The notes under the pieces: generated by a model
The model's input: the letters and a program-made list of their open reading frames with translations, nothing else
The model's database searches: none
What the model was told of the DNA's origin: nothing
Translations under genes and position numbers: made by a program
Assembly: GCA_964472505.1 (NCBI GenBank)
Contig: CAYYQW010000002.1
Location: 1 to 64,000 of the forward strand
Reading direction: 5' to 3'
DNA from: JAYEIA01 sp964472505
Lineage (GTDB): Bacteria > Bacteroidota > Bacteroidia > Bacteroidales > JAADGE01
DNA length: 64,000 nucleotides
In this document: positions 34,391-42,844 of the stretch, one piece after another
Position numbering within the stretch: the stretch's first letter is position 1
How the letters are laid out: every line of letters starts with the position of its first letter

Positions 34391-35407
34391 ATGAAAAAAT
34401 TGCAAAAAAATTACTTTTATGCCGGTATCTTAATTTTATCCCTCATTCTTTTGTCTGCAGCGTCTTTGCTTTTTGGATCGGTAAAAATTAATTTTACGGA
34501 CATTTTTAATTTTTTATTTGGTTTAGAAGTTTCCAAAGATACAACTCAAACCATATTACGTGAGTTCCGCATTCCGAAGCTTTTTACGGCAATTATTGCC
34601 GGTGCCGGGCTTTCGGTTGCCGGCCTGCAAATGCAAACCGTTTTCAGAAATCCTTTGGCCGGGCCATACATTCTGGGCATAAGCGCCGGAGCCGGTTTGG
34701 GTGTAGCACTTTTAGTTTTGGGTTTTCAAAAATTTTCACTAAGTAACTCATTATACGGAAGTTGGGCTTTTGTAACAGCCGCCTGGGTGGGAGCTGCTTC
34801 ACTTATGGCCGTAATCTTTGCGGTTTCCGTCCGTATAAAAGATGTAATGACGGTTCTTATTCTGGGAATACTTTTCAGCGGTGCCGTAAGTGCGCTTATT
34901 AACGTGTTGCAATATTTCGGAGCAGCCGAAAACCTGAAAAGTTTTGTTGTCTGGACTATGGGGAGTGTAAGTGGTTTAAGTTTCTCGCAACTTTATGTCT
35001 TAACAATTGCAGCCGGCATCGGCTTTATTATGGCAGCCTTTTCGATAAACATACTCGATGTTCTGTTGCTTGGCGAGCAATATGCGCAATCCTCCGGCTT
35101 GAATTTAATAAAAGCTCGCTTGACCATTTTTACAAGTACGTCCGTTCTGGCCGGAACGGTAACGGCTTTCTGTGGCCCAATAGGCTTTGTGGGAATCATA
35201 GTCCCGCATTTGGCACGCATGCTTTTTCAAACTTCCCGGCATTCCGTTTTACTGCCGGCATCGGCAATTATTGGTGCTTTGGTTCTGCTGCTTTCCGATA
35301 TTATTTCGCAACTTCCGGGTATTGATACCGTCTTACCACTAAATTCGGTAACTGCGCTGATTGGGATTCCGATAGTGGTTTATATCTTGCTTAAAAATAA
35401 AGTTTAA
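34391..35407 (+). CDS. FecCD-family ABC transporter permease
   Basis: 338 residues with about ten helices. The family sequence is clear: REFRIPKLFTAIIAGAGLSVAGLQMQTVFRNPLAGPYILGIS near the N-terminus and FCGPIGFVGIIVPHLARML with the EAA-like loop near the end. Members import siderophores, heme or vitamin B12 together with a binding protein and an ATPase. Neither is encoded next to it here. Immediately downstream is recQ, so the partner subunits are elsewhere or lost. Confidence 0.9.
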   Translation: MKKLQKNYFYAGILILSLILLSAASLLFGSVKINFTDIFNFLFGLEVSKDTTQTILREFRIPKLFTAIIAGAGLSVAGLQMQTVFRNPLAGPYILGISAGAGLGVALLVLGFQKFSLSNSLYGSWAFVTAAWVGAASLMAVIFAVSVRIKDVMTVLILGILFSGAVSALINVLQYFGAAENLKSFVVWTMGSVSGLSFSQLYVLTIAAGIGFIMAAFSINILDVLLLGEQYAQSSGLNLIKARLTIFTSTSVLAGTVTAFCGPIGFVGIIVPHLARMLFQTSRHSVLLPASAIIGALVLLLSDIISQLPGIDTVLPLNSVTALIGIPIVVYILLKNKV

Positions 35408-35495
35408 AGTTCAGATCGAAGTTTTAAAACAACGGCTCAAAGATTTTTTCATTATCACAGAGAATTTAATCATATTTGCCGAAAAAAATACATAC

Positions 35496-37634
35496 ATGCA
35501 GAATCCAAAAACCCCTTCAGAAGCACTTAAACAATACTTTGGTTATAATACTTTCCGTCCCGGCCAGGAAGAAATCATACATTCCGTTCTGCAAAAAAAT
35601 GATGCTATTGTATTGATGCCCACCGGCGGCGGCAAATCTCTAATCTACCAAATACCGGCACTGCTTATGCCGGGAACGGCTATCGTTATTTCTCCGCTCA
35701 TTTCTTTAATGAAAGACCAAACAGAAGCATTGAAAATGAACGGTATAGCCGCTGAATTTGTAAACAGCTCAATAAGTACCGAAGCTCAAAACAAAATCAT
35801 TCAAGAAGTAGAATCCGGCGAAATCAAACTACTGTATGTATCACCGGAACGCTTGCTTACGCGAAATATTTACGAATTAATGAAACGCATAAACATCAGT
35901 CTGACAGCGGTAGATGAGGCTCACTGCATTTCGGAATGGGGGCACGATTTTAGGCCGGAATACACCAAACTTTCATTCATAAAAAAATACTTCCCTCATG
36001 TTCCGTTATTGGCACTTACGGCAACAGCCGATAAAATAACAGCTCGTGATATCAGCCAACAACTCCGACTTGAAAAACCCAAACAATACATTGCATCTTT
36101 TGACCGCCCAAACATAAAACTAAATGTTACCATAGGAAGAAAACGTAAAGAACGTATCATAAATTTCATTAACAACCGCCCAAAGCAATCCGGTATTGTA
36201 TATTGCCTCAGCAGGAAATCCACGGAAAGTCTTACAAAAGATTTAAAAGCGGCAGGAATTAAAGCAGCCGCCTATCACGCAGGAATGAGCAGCGAAAAAC
36301 GCAGCCGCGTACAGGAAGATTTCATCAAAGATCGCATTCCGATAATTTGTGCCACGGTTGCTTTTGGTATGGGTATAGACAAAGCAGATGTTCGCTGGGT
36401 AATTCACTACAACATGCCCAAAAATATTGAAAACTACTACCAGCAAATCGGACGTGCCGGCCGCGACGGCTCCGATGCGGAAGCTTTAATGTTTTTCGGA
36501 TACGGAGATTTACGCACCTATCGTTTTTTCATTGATGAAACCGTAGATGAAAAACAACGGTTTATTGAATCATCAAAACTCAGCCGCATGCTGGCTTATG
36601 CCGAAGCAAGAACTTGCAGACGAAAAATACTACTAAGTTATTTCGGAGAATATCTGAATGAAGATTGCGGAAACTGCGATGTTTGCAACAATCCGCCGGT
36701 AAGTTTTGACGGTACCGAAATTACACAGAAAGCATTATCAGCCTTAGCGCGCGTAAAACAAAACGCAGGCATGAATATGCTCATTGATATCTTACGCGGT
36801 GCATCGCGCAAAGAGCTGTTTATAAAAGGCTACGACAAAATAAAAACCTATGGCAAAGGCCGCGATTTAAGTGTTGCCGAATGGCAGGAATACATCATGC
36901 AAATGATTCACTTGGGTTTTTTGGAAATTGCGTATGATAAAAACAGTACATTAGAAATTACCAAAGCCGGAAAATCTGTTTTATTCGGAAATAAAACAGT
37001 AAAAATGGTAAAACAAGAAGAAATTCAAAAACAAAAAGACCAACAAGCAGCACAAGCTAAACCGATAAGTAAAACCAAAGAATTGGAAGGCGGCCTGTAT
37101 GAAAAACTCAGACTCTACAGAAATACCCTTGCCGAAAAAGAAAACGTACCGCCTTATGTTATTTTCAGCAATTCGGTATTGGAAGATCTTTGCGAACTCC
37201 GCCCGGCTTCAATTGTGCAGTTAGAAGACATTTCCGGAATCGGTAAACACAAAATGCAGAAATACGGACAAGCATTTATCGATCAAATTTCAGAATATAT
37301 AAAAGAAAACAGCGCCGATGCCGCCAAACTCAAAGGCGCATCATATATTGCCTCGCACGAGCTTTATAAAGACGGGCATTCAATAGAGGAAATTGCCGAA
37401 AAAAGAAAACTCAACCCCACCACTATCTACTCCCATTTGGCGCAAGCCTTAGAAAGCGGGAGAGAAGTAAAAATCGGAGAATTTCTGACCGAAGAAATCT
37501 ACAAATCCGTTATATCGGCTCAACAAGAAACCGGAGAAGAAAAGCTGAAGCCTATCTATGACAAATTGGAAGGCAAAATAGACTACGGACTTATTCGTAT
37601 GGCTCTTTCATATAAAAAGTATAAAGAAAAATAA
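35496..37634 (+). CDS. recQ: ATP-dependent DNA helicase RecQ
   Basis: 712 residues with all RecQ parts. The N-terminal domain has FRPGQEEIIHSVL (motif 0) and Walker A PTGGGKSLIYQIP. The DEAH box is DEAHCISEWGHDFR. The second helicase domain contains FGMGIDKADVRWVIHYN and QQIGRAGRDG. The RQC domain with four zinc-binding Cys (CRRKILL, EDCGNCDVC) follows at about residues 369-395. HRDC is at about 530-605. A C-terminal helix-turn-helix-like region (HSIEEIAEKRKLNPTTIYSHL) is the usual extra domain in this lineage. It unwinds recombination and replication intermediates. A strong bidirectional terminator follows. Confidence 0.96.
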   Translation: MQNPKTPSEALKQYFGYNTFRPGQEEIIHSVLQKNDAIVLMPTGGGKSLIYQIPALLMPGTAIVISPLISLMKDQTEALKMNGIAAEFVNSSISTEAQNKIIQEVESGEIKLLYVSPERLLTRNIYELMKRINISLTAVDEAHCISEWGHDFRPEYTKLSFIKKYFPHVPLLALTATADKITARDISQQLRLEKPKQYIASFDRPNIKLNVTIGRKRKERIINFINNRPKQSGIVYCLSRKSTESLTKDLKAAGIKAAAYHAGMSSEKRSRVQEDFIKDRIPIICATVAFGMGIDKADVRWVIHYNMPKNIENYYQQIGRAGRDGSDAEALMFFGYGDLRTYRFFIDETVDEKQRFIESSKLSRMLAYAEARTCRRKILLSYFGEYLNEDCGNCDVCNNPPVSFDGTEITQKALSALARVKQNAGMNMLIDILRGASRKELFIKGYDKIKTYGKGRDLSVAEWQEYIMQMIHLGFLEIAYDKNSTLEITKAGKSVLFGNKTVKMVKQEEIQKQKDQQAAQAKPISKTKELEGGLYEKLRLYRNTLAEKENVPPYVIFSNSVLEDLCELRPASIVQLEDISGIGKHKMQKYGQAFIDQISEYIKENSADAAKLKGASYIASHELYKDGHSIEEIAEKRKLNPTTIYSHLAQALESGREVKIGEFLTEEIYKSVISAQQETGEEKLKPIYDKLEGKIDYGLIRMALSYKKYKEK

Positions 37635-37642
37635 ATACATAA

Positions 37643-37676
37643 AATAATCCCACTTCGAAAAAGAAGTGGGATTATT
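37643..37676. terminator. Bidirectional terminator between recQ and the tetraheme cytochrome gene
   Basis: A perfect 14-bp stem, aataatcccacttc (37643-37656) / gaagtgggattatt (37663-37676), lies between two converging genes and is flanked by A/T-rich sequence on both sides. Confidence 0.75.
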
Positions 37677-37701
37677 AATACTGTGAAGATTTAAAAAAAA
37701 A

Positions 37702-38223
37702 CTAAAATCTTTCCATATAAGGCTTGTCTTTTGTGGGGTCGCCGTGTGAAATTCTTTTCATATACTTATCATAATCAAAGCCTTTAAAAGTCGGACTTTC
37801 TTCATTATGACAAGCGATGCATACTTCTTTCTCGGGCATAATCATTCCTCGCTGTAAGCTGGCATTATGATTTCTCATAACCGACATACTTTTGTATGCA
37901 CTTCCCGGTCCGTGACAAGACTCGCAAGAAACGCCTTCGCTTTTCTTAATTCCGGCATGTAAAGACTCATCTACGGCAGCTGCGGTAGAGTGGCATTTCA
38001 AACATTTAGGATCGTTTTTCTCATCGCCTTTCAACGACTCCATGGCTTTAGCATGCGGTCCGGCTTCCCAAGCTTGGAATTGTCCGCCTTTCTTAGGATT
38101 TTTATGGCACATTTTACAATTGTCAGCACCTACGTATTTATAGGTCTGTGCATTTAAAAGAGGTGTACCGACAAACATTGCCAATCCAACCAATACTAAT
38201 AATTTACTGAATAGTGTTTTCAT
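37702..38223 (-). CDS. Tetraheme cytochrome c, cytochrome c554-like
   Basis: 173 residues from the ATG at 38223, which starts the signal peptide (ending PLLNAQ). An upstream in-frame ATG adds a polar extension. Four CXXCH sites are visible: CKMCH, CLKCH, CESCH and CIACH. The order and VGADNCKMCHKNP / SCESCHGPGSAY are typical of the cytochrome c554 family, best known as the electron partner of hydroxylamine oxidoreductase in nitrifiers. It is divergent from the large cytochrome genes starting at 38706 and could exchange electrons with them in the periplasm. A terminator is shared with recQ, and a promoter box lies about 60 bp upstream. Confidence 0.85.
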   Translation of the reverse strand: MKTLFSKLLVLVGLAMFVGTPLLNAQTYKYVGADNCKMCHKNPKKGGQFQAWEAGPHAKAMESLKGDEKNDPKCLKCHSTAAAVDESLHAGIKKSEGVSCESCHGPGSAYKSMSVMRNHNASLQRGMIMPEKEVCIACHNEESPTFKGFDYDKYMKRISHGDPTKDKPYMERF

Positions 38224-38281
38224 TTTCTTATAGTTTTGAGATTTGAAATTGATTCTATTAGTTAACATTCAATCTTAATGC

Positions 38282-38289
38282 CAAAAATA
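38282..38289 (-). promoter_or_regulatory. Promoter -7 box of the tetraheme cytochrome gene
   Basis: TATTTTTG on the minus strand, 58 bp before the ATG at 38223. Perfect TAnnTTTG. Confidence 0.55.
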
Positions 38290-38652
38290 CTAACTTTTTT
38301 TAAGAACGTCGGCAGCGTCTAAAAAATTTCATATCGCATCTTACTGCAAAAATGCTGTACAACAGCCGGAGAGTTGATATTATTTCGACAGCAAATCTGA
38401 ACCACAACTCGTTATTATTTACATATCAACACATTACAAGAATTACATTTGTTAACTAAAATAAACAAGCCCCCTAACTTAAAACCAATATAAATAAGCC
38501 TTTCAAATAATCTACTCAAAACATGATTCATAACTAATTGAAAAACAAAGAATTACAAAAACGCCAAATAGATTGTTATTCGTCAAATCATACTATGATA
38601 TGTAACAACAATTAACATGCTGCACAACACCTGCCATAGAAAAGTGATAAGC

Positions 38653-38660
38653 TACTTTTG
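38653..38660 (+). promoter_or_regulatory. Promoter -7 box of the multiheme cytochrome operon
   Basis: TACTTTTG, 45 bp before the ATG at 38706. It overlaps the alternative TTG start at 38658, which supports the downstream start. Confidence 0.6.
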
Positions 38661-38705
38661 ATATTGAGAGTTTTAACTATTCAACTTTATAAATTAAATC
38701 GGATT

Positions 38706-41186
38706 ATGCAGATCACCAACAACTTACGAGCCGCTGCCCAATCAACGGCAAAACGTTTTCAATTAGTACTTGTTCTTTTTTTAATGGCAACAAGCGGATT
38801 TCAAACCGTAAATGCCCAAGATAATGATATGTGCATGATGTGCCATTCAGACACGGAGCTCACCGGCACACGCAACGGAAAAACCATCTCGGTTTATACC
38901 AATCAAAATATCTTACAACGTTCGGCTCACGCCAAAACTAAATGTGTTTCATGCCACAAAGACCTAATGAACGCCGATGTTCCGCATGAATCAAACCTTA
39001 AGCGAGTTAATTGCGGATCTTGCCATACCGAACACGCCACGCAGGTAGAAAACGATATTCACTCAAAATTGGGTATCGACAATCAACCCGATTGCAAAAG
39101 TTGTCACGGAACCCATGATGTAAGCAGAATAAGCCAAGTTCAAAACAAATCAAAAACTTTTTGCGGGCAATGCCACACCAACGATGTATATTCCGGCAAA
39201 TACCATGCGCTAAGCAGTATTACCGAAAGCTGCATGACCTGTCACCAAGGCGAGCCTGACTACACGAAACAACTAAGCCAATCCATACATCAAAACCTAA
39301 GCTGCGCCAATTGTCACGGCGATATTGCTTCAAATATTGATAAACATGCAGAAAATCCTTTGGAACATGAGGAAGCAAGCTGTTACACCTGCCACGGTGA
39401 TGTAGCGGCCATACACAAAGAAAGTATTCACGGTGTTTCACTTACGGAAGGTATAAATGAAGCGGCACATTGTTGGGACTGCCACGGCTCACACGAAATA
39501 ATTTCAGTCGAATCGGAAAACAGCCCGGTCCACCCGAAACATTTAGCCAAAACTTGCGGTGATTGTCATGACGACCCGGAATTCGGAAAAAAATTCCACA
39601 TGACCGTAAAAAGCCCCGCAAAAAATTACTCGGAATCGGTACACGGCAAATTGCTTGAAAATGACAGCATAAACGGCCCGTCCTGTACCGACTGTCACGG
39701 TGTGCACAGCATCAAAAACAGAATTCAGGAAGGTTCATCCATTTCAACTGCAAATCTGCCCAAAACCTGCGGCCAATGTCATGAGCAAGCTGCAAACGAA
39801 TATCAGGAATCCATCCACTGGTTTGCCGCAAGAAAAGGTGTAAGAAGCTCGCCCTCATGTAACGAATGTCATACCGAACACAGCATATCAGCAGTTTCCA
39901 ATCTCGAAGACCGTACCGAAGCACGCATAAAACAAGAAGAAACATGCGTACAGTGCCATCAAAGCCTACTGCTTGCCGAACGTTTCGGCATGAATAACGA
40001 AGACTTGGTGGGATATCAGGACAGCTACCACGGAATGGCCGTTATGAGAGGCGATGACGGTGCTGCCATGTGCATTGATTGCCACGGCGTACATGCCATA
40101 TTACCCAAAGAATACGAAAACTCAACCGTGCACATTGATAATGTGAGAGAAACTTGCCAACAGTGCCATCCCAATGCCGGACAGAATTTCGCAGCAAGCT
40201 ATTCGCATACACACGGCGAAGAAACCGAAACGTCTAAAATCAATTCCATTGTAGAAGATATCTATATATGGCTGATTGTAGTTGTAATTGGCGGTATGAT
40301 ATTGCACAACCTGCTTATTTTCTTCTTCGAAATTCGTGAAAAATATAAGAAAAATAAAACTAAGATTCGCATACCGCGACTCACACCCAACGAAATTATA
40401 CAGCACACTATACTTTTAACTTCATTTATAATACTGGCAATTACCGGTTTTCAACTCAAATTCCCCGACAGCGCATGGTCTGAAGCCCTCACTTCAATGG
40501 GTCTTACAGAACCCGTAAGGCGAATTACTCACCGTGTATCAGCCGTTGTTATGATTGCGCTTTCAATATATCATGTGGTATATCTGATTATTACGTCAAG
40601 AGGCCGAGACGTTTTGAGAGCAATTTTCCCGCGATACATTGATGCCAAACAGGCAGTACAAAATGTGGCTTACTATTTAGGTTTAAGAAAAAAAGAACCC
40701 GCTTTCGATAAATTTAATTATATAGAAAAAGCAGAATACTGGGCTTTAGTTTGGGGAACACTCGTTATGGGACTTACCGGTTTTATATTATGGTTCCCGA
40801 CGCTTCCCGGAGACAATGCGCCCGTTTGGCTTATAAAAGTTAGTGAAACCGTACACTATTATGAAGCCATACTTGCCACCTTGGCCATTATTGTTTGGCA
40901 CTGGTTCTTTGTAATGTTCCGACCAAAAGAGTACCCGGTGAGCCTGACCGTATTAGACGGAAAAATGACCGTTGATCATTTCAAAGAAGAACACAGAGAT
41001 AAATTTAGAAAAGTCATGCTTGACTGGCACAATTTAAAATCCGATAAAAAGAAATTCAATGAACTGAACCACTACAGCAGACTGTTTATTAAGGCTGTAG
41101 AAAAAAGCGGTGCGGATACCGATGAGTTTCTGACTCAAGAAATTGAAAAAGATGATGAACTAAAAGCCATGACAGAACAAGAATAA
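38706..41186 (+). CDS. 16-heme cytochrome c fused to a b561-like membrane domain
   Basis: 826 residues from the ATG at 38706, the start of a signal peptide (ending QTVNAQ). I count 16 CXXCH motifs, from CMMCH just after the signal peptide to CQQCH near residue 490. Many are followed by G-x-H (CKSCHGTH, CTDCHGVH), the pattern of bis-His hemes. From residue 515 the protein changes to a membrane domain with about five helices (about 517-540, 563-585, 613-631, 679-698, 721-738). Conserved His in the helices (LTPNEIIQHTILL, ITHRVSAVV, IYHVVYL, IVWHWFF) fit a b561/formate-dehydrogenase-gamma-like diheme quinol site. The logical role is moving electrons between the quinone pool and periplasmic hemes. 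It is the first gene of the cluster and is followed by a terminator-like hairpin. Confidence 0.88.
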   Translation: MQITNNLRAAAQSTAKRFQLVLVLFLMATSGFQTVNAQDNDMCMMCHSDTELTGTRNGKTISVYTNQNILQRSAHAKTKCVSCHKDLMNADVPHESNLKRVNCGSCHTEHATQVENDIHSKLGIDNQPDCKSCHGTHDVSRISQVQNKSKTFCGQCHTNDVYSGKYHALSSITESCMTCHQGEPDYTKQLSQSIHQNLSCANCHGDIASNIDKHAENPLEHEEASCYTCHGDVAAIHKESIHGVSLTEGINEAAHCWDCHGSHEIISVESENSPVHPKHLAKTCGDCHDDPEFGKKFHMTVKSPAKNYSESVHGKLLENDSINGPSCTDCHGVHSIKNRIQEGSSISTANLPKTCGQCHEQAANEYQESIHWFAARKGVRSSPSCNECHTEHSISAVSNLEDRTEARIKQEETCVQCHQSLLLAERFGMNNEDLVGYQDSYHGMAVMRGDDGAAMCIDCHGVHAILPKEYENSTVHIDNVRETCQQCHPNAGQNFAASYSHTHGEETETSKINSIVEDIYIWLIVVVIGGMILHNLLIFFFEIREKYKKNKTKIRIPRLTPNEIIQHTILLTSFIILAITGFQLKFPDSAWSEALTSMGLTEPVRRITHRVSAVVMIALSIYHVVYLIITSRGRDVLRAIFPRYIDAKQAVQNVAYYLGLRKKEPAFDKFNYIEKAEYWALVWGTLVMGLTGFILWFPTLPGDNAPVWLIKVSETVHYYEAILATLAIIVWHWFFVMFRPKEYPVSLTVLDGKMTVDHFKEEHRDKFRKVMLDWHNLKSDKKKFNELNHYSRLFIKAVEKSGADTDEFLTQEIEKDDELKAMTEQE

Positions 41187-41196
41187 GCGATTTACC

Positions 41197-41232
41197 AAAA
41201 GCCCTTATCAAAATTTGTATAAGGGCTTTTTA
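41197..41232 (+). terminator. Terminator between the 16-heme and octaheme genes
   Basis: Perfect 12-bp stem aaaagcccttat (41197-41208) / ataagggctttt (41219-41230) followed by ttatt. It lies before the octaheme start at 41254 and probably attenuates rather than fully separates transcription. Confidence 0.7.
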
Positions 41233-41253
41233 TTATACAAAAAAACCAAAACC

Positions 41254-42774
41254 ATGAAACGAAACGCATTTATTTATCTGCTTTTGACGATAATACCGTC
41301 AATAATTATTCTTTTTTCTTTTAGCTCCAATGATCCCGAAATACCCATAAGCAGTGAAAGTCAAGATTGTATTTTCTGCCATAAAGAAATACATCCCGGC
41401 CTTGTGGCAGATTGGGAAAAAAGCCTGCATGCCCGACAAACTCCGGCCGAGGCTGAGAAAAAAAGCGATTTAAAAAAACGTATGTCATCTTTCACGGCAA
41501 ACGAGGCTTTCAAAAATGTTGCCGTCGGTTGCTACGAATGCCATTCTCTCAATACATCCGAACACACGGATGCTTTTGAGCATAACGGCTATACAATAAC
41601 TGTTGTTGTCAGCCCAAATGATTGTGCAGAATGCCACGCAACAGAGGCAGAAGAGTATAAAGACAATATCATGTCGCATGCATACGCCAACCTGATGGAT
41701 AACAGCCTGTACTCCGATTTGCGTTTGACCATTAACGGACAGTATGAGTTTAAAGACAAGAAGCTGCAAATCACACATGCCGATCGCTTAACGACAGAAG
41801 AATCATGTCTGTATTGCCACGGAACCAAAGTAGAAACCGAAGGCACGGAAACCCGGTCCACAATGTTCGGAGATATGGATTTCCCAAAACTAAAAGGCTG
41901 GCCAAATCAGGGCGTTGGACGAATAAATCCGGACGGCAGCAAAGGCTCATGTGCAGCCTGCCATACGCGCCATGAATTCTCCATTGCCACTGCCCGAAAA
42001 CCGCACACCTGCGCCGAATGCCATAAAGGCCCCGATGTTCCGGCATATAAAGTTTACCTGGCAAGTAAACACGGAAATCTGTACGAAAGTAAAAGCTCGG
42101 ACATGAATTTCACGAATGTACCCTGGACAGTAGGTAAAGATTTTACCGTCCCGACTTGTGCAACTTGCCACGTCTCGCTAATAACCGATGAAAACGAACA
42201 AATAATTGCCGAGCGTACTCATGCTTTCAATGATCGCCTGTCTTGGCGTTTATTCGGAGTGCCTTATGCTCACCCCCATCCTATTGACGGCGATGTTTCA
42301 AAAATAAAAAACTCGGACGGGCTTCCCATTCCGGTTGAATTGAATTCAGAACCGGTTTCCGAATTTCTAATAAGCCCTGAGGAACAAGAAAGCAGAACCG
42401 CCCGCATGAAAAAAGTGTGCACCGCATGCCACAGCACAAGCTGGTCCGACGGGCATTTTGCACGATTAGATAATACCATCAAAAACACCAATGCCCTTAC
42501 ACTGACAGCTACCAATATCCTTTCGGAGGCTTGGAAAAAAGGCTATGCTGAGGGTTTGCCGCAAGGAGCTAATATTTTTGATGAAAGTATAGAAAGAGAC
42601 TGGGTAAAAATATGGTTGTTTCATGCAAATTCTACCCGTTTTGCCTCAGCCATGGGCGGAGGAGGCGATTACGGCGTTTTTGCCGACGGACGATTTCAGC
42701 TCTCCGAGCTTATTCAAAAGATGTACGAATGGATAGAATTACAAGAACAGCTCGAATCTAAGAAAAATAAATAA
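41254..42774 (+). CDS. Octaheme cytochrome c, hydroxylamine-oxidoreductase-like (reductive epsilon-Hao type)
   Basis: 506 residues from the ATG at 41254. The open frame extends upstream into a terminator hairpin. An N-terminal signal/anchor is present. Eight CXXCH motifs are visible: CIFCH, CYECH, CAECH, CLYCH, CAACH, CAECH, CATCH and CTACH. The core GSCAACHTRHEFSIATARKP followed by CAECHKGPDVPAYKVYLASK is the hallmark of the HAO family, and ISWRLFG-type sequence (LSWRLFGVPYAHPHPIDG) and STRFASAMGGGGDYG match the epsilonproteobacterial branch. That branch reduces nitrite or hydroxylamine to ammonium instead of oxidising hydroxylamine. Here the enzyme sits between two quinol-type heme fusions, so a reductive role is likely. 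The exact substrate is not proven. Confidence 0.88.
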   Translation: MKRNAFIYLLLTIIPSIIILFSFSSNDPEIPISSESQDCIFCHKEIHPGLVADWEKSLHARQTPAEAEKKSDLKKRMSSFTANEAFKNVAVGCYECHSLNTSEHTDAFEHNGYTITVVVSPNDCAECHATEAEEYKDNIMSHAYANLMDNSLYSDLRLTINGQYEFKDKKLQITHADRLTTEESCLYCHGTKVETEGTETRSTMFGDMDFPKLKGWPNQGVGRINPDGSKGSCAACHTRHEFSIATARKPHTCAECHKGPDVPAYKVYLASKHGNLYESKSSDMNFTNVPWTVGKDFTVPTCATCHVSLITDENEQIIAERTHAFNDRLSWRLFGVPYAHPHPIDGDVSKIKNSDGLPIPVELNSEPVSEFLISPEEQESRTARMKKVCTACHSTSWSDGHFARLDNTIKNTNALTLTATNILSEAWKKGYAEGLPQGANIFDESIERDWVKIWLFHANSTRFASAMGGGGDYGVFADGRFQLSELIQKMYEWIELQEQLESKKNK

Positions 42775-42844
42775 TACCGAAACATAAGTAAAAAATCATA
42801 AAGCTGAATTTATATTCTTTCAAAACTAAATAAAAGTGTTTATC

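Larger units (their letters stand above)
38224..38705. other. Divergent promoter region
   Basis: 482 bp between the tetraheme cytochrome gene and the 16-heme gene. It contains a TAnnTTTG box for each strand (38282-38289 and 38653-38660). The rest is AT-rich with no ORF, hairpin or operator I can name. Confidence 0.55.

Noticed and set aside
41215..41253. Earlier start for the octaheme gene
   Set aside because: The extension lies inside a perfect terminator hairpin. The ATG at 41254 starts the signal/anchor sequence.
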